Source of the DNA: Edaphochlamys debaryana
Taxonomy: Eukaryota; Chlorophyta; Chlorophyceae; Chlamydomonadales
Assembly (NCBI GenBank): GCA_016858145.1
Contig: JAEHOE010000054.1
Location: 671,708-735,707, forward strand
Direction of reading: 5' to 3'
Length of the DNA: 64,000 nucleotides
Shown piece after piece: positions 45,701 to 55,523 of the stretch. The stretch's first letter is position 1, and every line of letters begins with the position of its first letter. The translations under genes and the position numbers were made by a program. A model generated the notes under the pieces. It was not told the DNA's origin. It searched no databases and saw only the letters and a program-made list of their open reading frames with translations.

Positions 45701-48700
45701 GTGGTGCAGTCGGGTGCTGGCACTGGGGCCTGAGACGTGGGCGGCAACGAGCGGCTGAAATGCTGGCAGTGGGGTCCTGCGGTCTGGACGGTGGGGTGGG
45801 GCGGGGCGCACGCTTAGCGCCACTTATCACGCCCGGCCCGACCCCTACAGGCACGACAGCGGCTCCCGGCACCCCAGCCGGCTGTCAAGCACGGAGCTCG
45901 CGAGCTCGGGGCCCGGACGGATAGCGTTGCTGGGGAGAGCAGCGTCAAACAGGTGGGGGCCGGGGGAGGGCCACATGGGCGAGCCACATGCCAAGGGGAA
46001 GTCAACAGCGGGTGGTGTCCTAGGCAGAGGGAATGAGGGATGGTGGTAGGCATGCGGAGAGTGCTGATATGACAGACGGCGGTGGCCGCGACGCAAAGTC
46101 AGCCACTGCCATTTCCAGCCAGTGGGCGTGCGCGCGTGGCCCTAAGTCGGGTCAGGAATGTTCTCCGTCCTTGGTGCCTGGCCCTTGCACACGCTCTTTT
46201 ACTGACCCTGCCCTCTTCCTCTCCTGCCCCCTCCCAGGGCCTCCCGTCCCTCCATCGACCTGGAGGACAGCGCGGGAACTTCGGCCTCGGGGGACGCCGC
46301 CCACAGCCCCGCCGCGGCCATCCCGGTGCCCACCCACAGCCGCCGGAGCGCCTCCCTGCTCGGCCCCTACGGCGCCACCGGGCAGCCGCCGCCTTCCTCC
46401 CCGCCCAACGCCGCCCGCCACCCCTCCCACGTCAGCGGCACCTTTGCCGGCCTCGTGCCCGTGCCGCCCATGCCCCCCGCCTCCGCCCAGGTCCCGGGCG
46501 CTGTCTCCGTGCCCCAGAAGGACGACCTGCTCTTCCTCTCCCCCACCGAGTCCCGCCGCCTCTCCGTCACGGCCGGCGGCAACCGCTCCGCCCGCAAGCT
46601 GGGCGGCGCGGGCGTCATCGTCGCAGCCGGAACGCACCCCCACCCGCACCCGCACGCCCTCGCCCTCGCCCACCCCCACGCCAGCTCGCCGCTCTCGCCC
46701 ACGTCCTCCCTCGGCCGCCCCGCGCCCGGCTCGGCCGAGCCCGGCGCCAACGTCCGACCCACATCGGCCCAGAGCGCCGGCACTGCCGGTCCGGGCGGGA
46801 GCACCCGGTCCCTGCTGGCCCAGGCGCACCTGCACGGCCCCGACGGGACGCCCGTGGGCGGCGGCGGCCTCGCCAGCGAGACGCTGGGCCCGCCCAAGGG
46901 CATGGGCTTGACCTCCAACAGCCACTCCCACGACAGCCTGCTCTCCAACGCGGATATCTCCATGCAGGTCTCGAGCAACTCGGGCGGGGGCCGCGGAGGA
47001 TGGCGCAAGGAGCGGCCCGCGCCCGTGCAGGTGGTCACGCCGCCGCTGCCCGGCGGCATCATCGAGGTCGCGGCCCCGACCGCCGCCGCCGTGGCGGCGG
47101 CCCGCGGCAGCAACGACCGCGACAGCTCGGCAGCGGGCGACGAGGACGTCGTGCACCCGCCCGGCACGGTCGGGAGCGCGGGCGGGACCAGCGGCGCGGG
47201 CAGCGGCACGGGCAGCGGCGCCGCGCCGCGCGGGCCGCCGCACCCCTCCGTCAGCCGCCTGCGGTTCGGCGCGCATGTGGGCATGCGCCGGGCCGCCACG
47301 CACGAGCCCCTGGCGGACGGCAGCGGCCGCGCATTCCCCATGGGCCCGGCGCACGGCGGCCGGGACGGCGGGGTGGACCCCGCGAGGCAGGAGGATTATG
47401 AGGACACGGAGGGCGGGGGGCACCAGGGGCACGACGGGCAGGGCGACGACGAGACGGACGGCGACGGCACGGACCGGTACGACATGTACGACGATGGCGT
47501 CAGCGGGCCGCACGTGCGGCACGCCAGTACGGACGTGGAGCGCATGTCGCGGCCCACGGCCCCGACGTACGGCAACTCGGCGCAGCCGCTGCAGCGCTTC
47601 CGCAACCCCATGGACGTGAGTTCTCCTAGGGGACTGTATTGCTAGCACATTTACGTGTGAAAGGCTACTCGTGTAGACCGGCGAACCGTAGGCTCGGAGG
47701 AAAGCCGGCCGATGCTAGCATGCCCATGTGTTTGTGAGGGGAAGGGTGGGCGGAGGGCTGAGCGTGGGGGTGTGGTTGCGTGTCAGAAGCACTTACAGGG
47801 GGCCTGAGCAGTAGGGTGTTGCCTGGTCCATCTTCTCAGTGCATGACCCCAGCCCCGGCCCCTCCCGCCGCTCCCTCCCCCCCGCTCCCCCCGCAGCGCG
47901 TCAAGCACCGCATGCGGCGGCACTCGACCTCCTCGGCGCAGGCCACCAGCATGCTCACGCGCATCCTGGGCGTGTCGCAGGGCGGAGCGCCGCTGGACCG
48001 CTCCTCCATCCAGGTGCGGAGGGCGGGGCCGCTGCTGTAGGGATGCGGTGGCAGCAGCCGCACCGCACCGCACCGCTTTCGGGGCTTCGCCTCTAGGCCT
48101 TCCGCGGTCAGCAGCTCACCTGGCAGAGGCACTGGCCCAGGGCTCCTTCTTCACCTCCGCCCTGCCTCTGCTGCTCCATTCCTCATCCGCCAAGCAGTGC
48201 TGCCCGTCTCCTCCCACTCAACCTCTCACTCACTTCGTGCCCCTTCCTGCTCCTCCTCTCCCCTCCCCGCCCCTCCTTCCTCTCCCTCCGCCCTCCCCCC
48301 TCCCGCCCAGGAGTGGTCCACCACCTCCAAGCTGGCGCAGAAGGCCATCCAGCGCTCCGACTCGATGCACAGCCGCATGGCGCAGATGGTGCTGCGCGCC
48401 AAGCAGCACGCCGTGCGGCGCAAGCGGCGCGGCAGCATGCAGCTCATCACCACGCGCGGCCCCGGCTCCGTGGTGGGGGAGCTGTGCATCGACGGCAAGC
48501 CCGCGCCCTCGCCCAGCACCGTGGTGGCCAAGGGGCCCGTGACGCTGCTCGTCATCAAGAACGAGAAGGTGAGGAGGGGAGGAGGGCATGGGCATTGGGG
48601 GACGGGGTGCGGGGGAGGTGGAGGCTGAGGCCAGGGCTGTCATTAAGAACGAGAAGGTGAGGAGCCGAGGAGGGCAGGGTCACTGAGGGACGGGTGCCGG

Positions 48701-49652
48701 GGGAGGTAGCCTGGTAGAGGCTGAGGCCTGTGGTGACTGCCCTGCTGACTTGCATGCGGCAGCCCCCCTCCCTCCCCCTCCTCGAACCCGTTCCTGGCGA
48801 AGCGACGCGCAGAACACCCACCCCACGCTCCCAACCTCTCCGCCCACTCCTGCCCCTGCCCCTCCCCCCCTCCAGGTCAACAAGTACCGCAACCAGCCCA
48901 GCGTCATGGCGGCGCTCCACCGCAGCCAGAACGCCTCGCTGGTGCAGGAGGCCATGGAGCGGTTCGTGGAGTGCGAGCAGGAGGTGGTGGCGGTGGAGGT
49001 CATCCGCAGGTGCACGTCAGTCGGGGGGCGGGGCGGGGCGGGACGAGTCGGGCTGGGGCGGTGGGATGCTCAGGGCATGGGCAGAAGAAGGGCTGAGCCA
49101 GCAGCGAATAGCCTGGATATGGTTATGAGGTGTCTCGCGATTCCCAGCCACGGGCCATATGAACTGCGGTCATCTGTGTCCTGTTCGATCGCGCAGGACC
49201 ATCACGACCGAGCCCAACATGCACATGGACATTGGAGACGACGAGGATCCCGACGAGCCGCACGACGACGACGACGGCTACGGCGAGGGCGAGGAGGGCT
49301 ACGGCGAAGGTGCGTGACGGCCCTGAACTGCTGAATGGGTGACGGGGTGAACTCGCTGGGTGCCGGCGCTCTGCTTGCAATCCGCTCTGTGTGTAGCGGT
49401 ATTGGTTGCGCCTTAGTCCTTGTTCTTGTTGCCCGTTTCGTTCGTGGCGCAGGGGAGGAGGAGTACCACTACGCGGAAGAGGGGTACGGCCCCGGCAGCC
49501 CGGCCGTGCTATACAACCAGCAGGGGAACCCATACGGCAGAGACCCGTACGGCAACGATCCGTACGCCAACCATGACCCGTACGGATACGGCGGCGAGGA
49601 GACTGATCACCCTTCGGGTGGGCAGCTGATGGCGGATATCTATAACGCTTGA
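39731..49652 (+). CDS. CaMKK/GRIK-like protein kinase with a split cyclic-nucleotide-binding-like domain, 21 exons
   Basis: All exon junctions that I checked keep phase from the ATG at 39731 to the TGA at 49650-49652, about 1,700 residues. The N-terminus MGNCCSAPQ suggests N-myristoylation and palmitoylation, hence membrane anchoring. The kinase domain (about residues 130-430) shows LGKGAHGTVKLVYN (P-loop), LLYAMKVIHKRRMRRQ (Lys), EIAVMKELDHPNVVKLYEVI, RIVHGDLKPDNLLM (HGD catalytic loop as in plant GRIK/SnAK), KISDFGSARF, AGTPMFMAPEMCQ, DIWALGICLFMFVFGKPPFL and PTHPWVTRGGALP. The latter and FVFGKPPF are CaMKK-like. Then VRTFQDGEVIIAQGQVPEGL and YYVQDGYVDLLL (43375-43970) start a cNMP-binding fold. 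The rest, TRGPGSVVGELCIDGKP and STVVAKGPVTLLVI, appears only at about 48430-48560. Between them lie roughly 950 residues of acidic, Ser/Pro/Gly/His-rich sequence. The C-terminus has DPY repeats. Intron 6 has a GC donor (AACAG|GCGAGC, 41970). It probably activates a SnRK1/AMPK- or CaMK-type kinase (inferred). Confidence 0.88.
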
Positions 49653-51310
49653 GCTGTACGGCTCGCGTGTACCGTACGGTGACACGTGAGTACGGCTCGA
49701 GCGGGGAGACCGCGAGCTGGCGGAGGCCCGGGTGATGATATGTCGAGCACTGTTGCGCGCAACTGAGAATAGTGCTGGGGTTGCAAGGACAGAGTTCCAG
49801 GGAGGCGGGCGTTGCTCGTGGCGTGAGCCGGGCCCGGAGCGAGCTGGCAGTGCAGGACTTATGCGCGCGCGTGGGGCTTGAACTGGCCAGCACATGCAAG
49901 AACGGGAAGGGGTAGGTATGATTGGCCGCGTGAGCCTTTGCACTGCTGTGGTACTAACGTATGAGGGTCCTCAGCCACCTGTTTGGCTGGGATCGGGCGG
50001 GAGGCCATGCAACCACATGAGACCTGTCGGCTGGGCACTGTGAGGCGTGAGCTCAGGCGTGCGGACGGCACTGCAACCCAATAAAGTTTTGGGCACTGCT
50101 GGCGGGCTTGCATGCGAGCGCAATTTGAGGCGTGGCGTGATGTACGCGCGTATGCTTGTGGGTGTTTGGGACGTTTACTCCACTTGTCGACGCTTGGCGG
50201 AAGCGGTAGTTCGTGACGCAAGGTCGTGTGGTCCGCAGTAGGCGAGATCAGGATGCGGGCCGGTGGGGGCTCGGACAGGTGCACCCCGTGTAGCAGTTAG
50301 TCAGCGGCCGCAGGCTGTGAAGACGTCGGGTGCTCTGCAAAAGGTCTGGAGCAGTGGAGCTACAGTGTACGCATACTACTTCGGACAGGCGTGAGTGTGG
50401 ATGGGGACTGAAGGCGCGTTTCGTTTGCCATGCCTTGGGGCTCGAAGGTTCGGGTGTGTAAGGCCCTCCAGGACGTCCTTCCTCGACGCTTGCCTTCGTG
50501 CCCCGCCTATCCCCACTCCTCTGCACCCATGAGATGTGCACGGTGGCCGCCGAACGTTCATACCCAATGGCAGCGAGCTCTGCTCAGTGCTACACGTGGC
50601 AGGTCTTACTAGTTACTCAAGCAGGGGACTCGTGGCCCAGGGCGTGTCCCGCCATTGCAAGTTTGCTTCGCAGCCCATGGCAGGCAAAGTGTCAAGCCAC
50701 CCAGGTAACAACCGCTCCCTACCGGCCACCTGCTGCAGAGCTTGGCGAACTATGCGAAGAAGCCCGCTTCCGTTGCCCCAGGACTGCTTCCCGCTCCATG
50801 CTCAGTCGACCCACGCCTAAACCCGTCTAGCGCCGACTAGCCCCACGCACACGCATCCGCATCCTGCTGTCCCAGACCACACCAGCCCCCCCAAAACGCC
50901 GCCGCCGGTACGTGCGGCCCGCGCGCTAAAACACGAGGACTGTGCGTGGCCCCGAGCGCGTGAGCGAAATGGCTCTGTAGCGCTGTGGGCTTGTGGCTAC
51001 ATCTCAGGCCCCTACTACGGTACCCCTCACAACATGCTGGCAGCTCCGCACCGCTGCATTCATCCCTGCGTCAAACGACCCTTCCCCGTCAGTCATGCGT
51101 CTTCAGCACCCCGCCGTGCGCCGTCATCATATTATACTGTTGGTCAGGCGTCAGCAGTGGTTCTTCTGCGTCTCCGGCCCAAAACTTTACTCGGGATCAC
51201 GAGCTCTCTTGCTTGCCCCGCGCCCTCCCGCAGCACCCTTCCCATCGGACCCCCCCCCAATGCAGGCTCCGCACGCGCTGCAAACCGTCACGTTAGCCAG
51301 CCAGACCTCA
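49653..51310. other. Intergenic stretch between convergent genes, no supported gene
   Basis: It should hold the 3' UTRs of the kinase gene and of the U-box gene. No open frame here shows a recognisable motif or exon chain on either strand. Confidence 0.5.
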
Positions 51311-54027
51311 TCACGCCTCGTGCGCTTTGGGCGCGTCGCGCAGCCATTCCTCCACCGCCGTGTACATGGCCAGGTTGGGGAAGACCTCGTGCGGGGACAC
51401 CGCCTGGCCTGTGAGGGGGTCCTTGCTGCAGGGCGGGAGGGGCGCAAGGGTGGGGGCAGGGGGCAGGGCTCCAAGTGAAGCGGCTTGCCAAAAGGTACCG
51501 GTACTGCTCGATGGCGCTTCGCATGAGGCATGCGCTCCTCTCCGCGCCCTAAGCTTTCCGGTCCTGCTCAAGCCAGGCGCCATCTCTCCTCCACGCTTCC
51601 TCTCCATCCCTCCCTCCCCGGAGTCCACCCCCCCCCCCCATCCCTTCAATCCCGAGCCCCTGCCCAACCCTTCACCCCGGCTCACCCCGCCTTGGACAGC
51701 CACGCCACGATGGCTTCCCGCTCGTACGTGGCCCCCGTGCTCGTCACCGCCGGCTCCGACAGCACGTGGTGCGTGATGGGGCACAGCAGGTGCCGCGGCG
51801 CGATCTCGTGGAGGTGCGGCGCCACGGTCAGCGGCGGCGGCCAGTGCTGGCGGCGCTTGAGCGACACGAGCGCCGTCGCGCCGCCGCCCGCGTGGGCGTG
51901 GGCCTGGTGTGCGGCCGCGTCGGCTGTGTCGAGGGCGTCGGCGCCCGCGGCCTCGCCCTCGGCCGCCAGGGGGTTGCGCTGGGCCAGGTGGAGCAGGCCA
52001 TCGACGGCACCCTTGGGGGGGAGGGGGAGGAAGACAGGGCCCCTTGCATCGTGTGCATCCGAATGTAAAAACAAAAAAAGGGGGAGACGGTGCAAGTCAG
52101 GCGAGGGAGGAGGCCGCTGCTGGTCGCCGACAGGAGCTCGTCACTGATGCTGTACTACTCCGAGTGCTTTCCTCCTGCCTCTCTCGCTTAAACGGGCTCA
52201 CCTCGAGCAGTTGGCCGTTGTTGGGGCGCAGGCTGAGCCACATGACCGCCGCCACCGCCAGCTGCACCCACGCCGCGTACATGCCGGCGCAGCACAGCAC
52301 GAAGAAGCGCGCCGGCAGCACGGCGCTCAGGATACGCAGCACGCACAGCGCGTGGGCGCCCAGCATGAGCGGCACGCCGTGGGAGCAGGCCAGGCACTGC
52401 ACGGCGGCCTGCGGGGGACGCAGGAAAGAGCAGCATCTATCGTCAGCGAGGAACGAGGACAGGCCTTGGCCCCCACCGTGTCCCAAGCCGGCTCCCAAAG
52501 TGTACTCCCGAATCGCCTGGAACTGGGCCACATGCACACCGCATGCCTGTGACGGCTGTGAGGGATGTCCTTACCCTGTCCACCCGCAACGCGAGCCTCA
52601 CCTGCGGCCGGCGCTGCCTCAGCAGCCGTGCCACGTGGAACAGGACATAGGCCTCCGTGACCCCACGAATCAGGCCTGTGGCGAGGGGGCCCGAGGGGCA
52701 GGGCACTGCGCTGAGAGGCGTGTGAGGCACCGGGGAGGGCGAAGACCGGCTGGTGTCATCACACGACGCTTGCCTCACGTCTCAAGGCGTCAAGCACTCC
52801 CGGCCTCCCAGCCCCTCCGCGTCTGGAGCTGCTTATCCCCAACAGCCCTGCCACCGCGTGCGCTCACATGTGACCACCGCCCAGCTCCCGACCACGGGCG
52901 CTGCGCCCACCAGCCCCAGGGCCATGAGCACGGCCGCCAGTCCGGGGGCGACCAGCGTCAGGGGCCAGAGCCAGGCGCCCAGGCCGGCGGGGGCGGGGGC
53001 GGGGGCGGGGGCGGACGCAGCGGCAGGGCAGGTGTCGGGGGTTGTGGAGGTGGAGGCCTCGGCGGCGGGGCAGGCAGCAGCAGGCGGGGAGGGGGCGCGC
53101 GGAAGCAGGCGGGCGGCGCGGAGGGCCATCCGTAGCGCTTCCTGCGGGGGGGCGAGCGAGGGGGGTACAGAGCTAGGGTTTTGAGGAGGGGCTAAGGAAG
53201 GCCGGCCTGGCGGTGCTGATTCGATGTGGGTTGGCCCAGCAATGAAGAAAGGGACTGCGGAAGCAAGCGGGCCAGGCAAGCCCCCAACCCACATCAGCTC
53301 GCTCGGGGCCCAGCTACCCGCTGCAAGTGGCTTGAGCTCACCAGCGGCCGCACACCAGCGCTGCGGAACAGGCTGTAGCCCTGCTCGTGCTCGTGCCACC
53401 AGGCGTAAAGCAGTGTCGCGCGCGGCAGCGTCAGCAGCGAGGCCGCGTACATCGCGGCCGACGCGGGCTCTTGCGCGATGTACGCGGCGGGGTCGGTCCA
53501 GTCGCGCGCCGCGGGCCCCGCTTGCGCACCCTCGGACAGGGGCCGCAGCACCACCTCAAGCTCAAAGTTGGAGTAGAGAAGCGGGATGCGGCCAGCGGTT
53601 TCGCCTGCGGCACGAGCGGAGAGGAGCAGCGGGCGTGGGCGCGGAGCTCGGCATGGCTGGTCGCAGACCGCATGTTGGAATTGACCGTCCCCCCAGGCTG
53701 GAGCGCACCTGGCAGGCCGAAGACCGTCTGAACCGCCATCCGACCGACGAGGTTGAGGGGATGCCAGGCGGTAAAGGCAATCTTCATCGACTTGACCGCT
53801 GGCTCGGCGGGCATGCTCCCCCCGTCAAGCCCCGGCGGTGCAAGCGTGTCGGCCCCGACGCCGTCGCCGACCGCGGGGCCTTGCCGCGCCGTCATCCAGC
53901 ACGAAGAGAAAGCCACGACCGCGATGGCTAGCGCGACGAGGACCCGCTTTGGCGGTGCGGCAAGGCGCGGCCGGGCCAGCATCGCCGGCTCGCCGTGGCG
54001 AAAGACTGGCGCCTCATCGCCGTCCAT
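51311..54027 (-). CDS. Polytopic membrane protein with C-terminal U-box (putative E3 ubiquitin ligase)
   Basis: Seven exons run from the ATG at 54027 to the stop at 51311, about 530 residues. The cytosolic-looking start MDGDEAPVFRHGEPAML is followed by TM segment RVLVALAIAVVAFSSCWM. Later hydrophobic segments include SAAMYAASLLTLPRATLLY, WLWPLTLVAPGLAAVLMALG and PVVGSWAVV. A fifth exon has VPLMLGAHALCVLRILSAVL and MYAAWVQLAVAAVMWLSL. The U-box is split over the last two exons: HLLCPITHHVLSEPAVTSTG, TYEREAIVAWLSKAG, then KDPLTGQAVSPHEVFPNLAM and AVEEWLRDA. CPIT, Y.R..I..W and DP.TG are the core U-box positions that contact E2 enzymes. Function is inferred: a membrane-bound ubiquitin ligase. 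An Ala/Pro/Thr-rich low-complexity stretch (about 52980-53090) separates two TM regions. The next minus-strand gene is also a membrane U-box protein. Confidence 0.75.
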
Positions 54028-55523
54028 CGTGGTGTCAGCTGTGATAAGCGCTACTTTCTGTAGGTGTAGAGATGCTCGCGAGGTCGGCGAGCCTTAGCAG
54101 CGTCGGGCGGGAAAGCTGCGGAACGTGGGGGTCGCGGGAGAGCAGGAGAGCTATATAGCAGTCACGAGGTCACCGCGCTGCACGGTGGTGTTGCAGGTAT
54201 AGTTGGCGCTTCGGGGCGAGGGTTTGGGGGAGCCGCGCCGCGAAATCCGCATGGACGTCAGCAACCGCCCCGATCGGTGCGCCCTGCAAACCTCGCGCTC
54301 CTGGCCTGGGCCCCTGTGACATGCGCTCACAGGGTCATAGCAGCATGCAGGGAGAGCTTGTGTTAGAACGGTTTTGTGCGCGACCCCTCAGCCATGTCGA
54401 TGGGCACGAACGTCGACATGTCGGGGCCTGCCCCCGACCCGGTAGCGACTTTCGACCTCCATGCTGCGTCCCCACTCAAGGTGCTCGTCCGCTCCTGCTG
54501 CTTCCACTCTAGGATCCTCGTGCGTGGCTCTGTGTATGGCACTTTCTGTCCAGGTCTCTCCTTGTCGATGGCCCGCCCCCCTCGCCTCTGCCAGAGGTAC
54601 GCATGCCTGTCCCCAGCCTGAAGGTGCCCCCCAGCGTTTCCTCCAGTTGGCATCTTGTGCACCGCCCATCCGAGCGCTCAACCGCGTTCCGTCAGATTGT
54701 TCACTGATGGCGCCAAGCTCGCTCTGCCGAGCGAAGCGGCCTTGCGTGCCGGTACCATCCAGGCAGCAATCGCCAAAGCCTACCCCGCCCGGAACCATCG
54801 TCTGCGTCCGCAAGCACACATACGGCTGCTTGCTGCCCGCGCCACTCGACGGGCCCCTACCACACTTGTCTATTCACACCGCCTTTGCACCCCTCTTCTT
54901 CATCGGCCCGGCTCGGCTTCCCCGCCCCCGCATTTTGCGGGGCAGGGTAGCCCAAGCATCGAATGAAGGGTCCTCGGCCCTTGAGCGGGCCCCGCCGCGG
55001 CCAGGAACCACGTGCGCCCTAGATACCCGCCTTCCCGACAACTGGGCATACATGTGCAACAATGTCCCCTCAAAGCGAGATTTATCAAGGCATTCAAGGA
55101 CGAATGACAATCAAGGCGCAATCCTTGCTTCTTCCCCCGGCCAGGGGGCCACGTTGGCTTCAACGTGAGCCAACATCATATCTGCTACTTGACACCCGGT
55201 GGGTTTGGATATAGGGATTGATGTTTTATCATGAATGGGATCAAGCAACTCGAATGAACGTCTATGAACAGATTATGTACAGCTTTTCAAACGGTCATGC
55301 AGTCCGGCCCCTCCTGCCTGGATTGAGGTCAGTACCAGGTACTCCAGGACACGCACCCTCTCCTTAGACCCAATCCTTAGTACTCGGGCGGACCCTCAAT
55401 GCCAACAACAACAATGCCGCCATACATCAATGACCTTGACCTTGAAGCGCATGTAGGGTTGCTTATTAGCCTGTGCCCCAGCCCAGCCCCCCTGACCAAG
55501 CAAACTTGCGCCTGTGCCTGCGT
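54028..55523. other. Intergenic stretch between two U-box genes, no supported gene
   Basis: It is upstream of the polytopic U-box gene and downstream of the receptor-like one. Plus-strand frames at 54461-55168 are open but of uninformative composition. The part 55180-55300 is unusually A/T-rich for this window and may be 3' UTR. Confidence 0.45.

Noticed and set aside
44786..45823. A 345-codon minus-strand open frame
   Set aside because: It is a shadow of plus-strand exon 14 of the kinase gene, whose junctions keep phase on both sides.
46152..47648. A 498-codon minus-strand open frame opposite the kinase low-complexity exon
   Set aside because: It is antisense of the phase-consistent plus-strand exon and has the Ala/Arg/Gly bias of a shadow frame.
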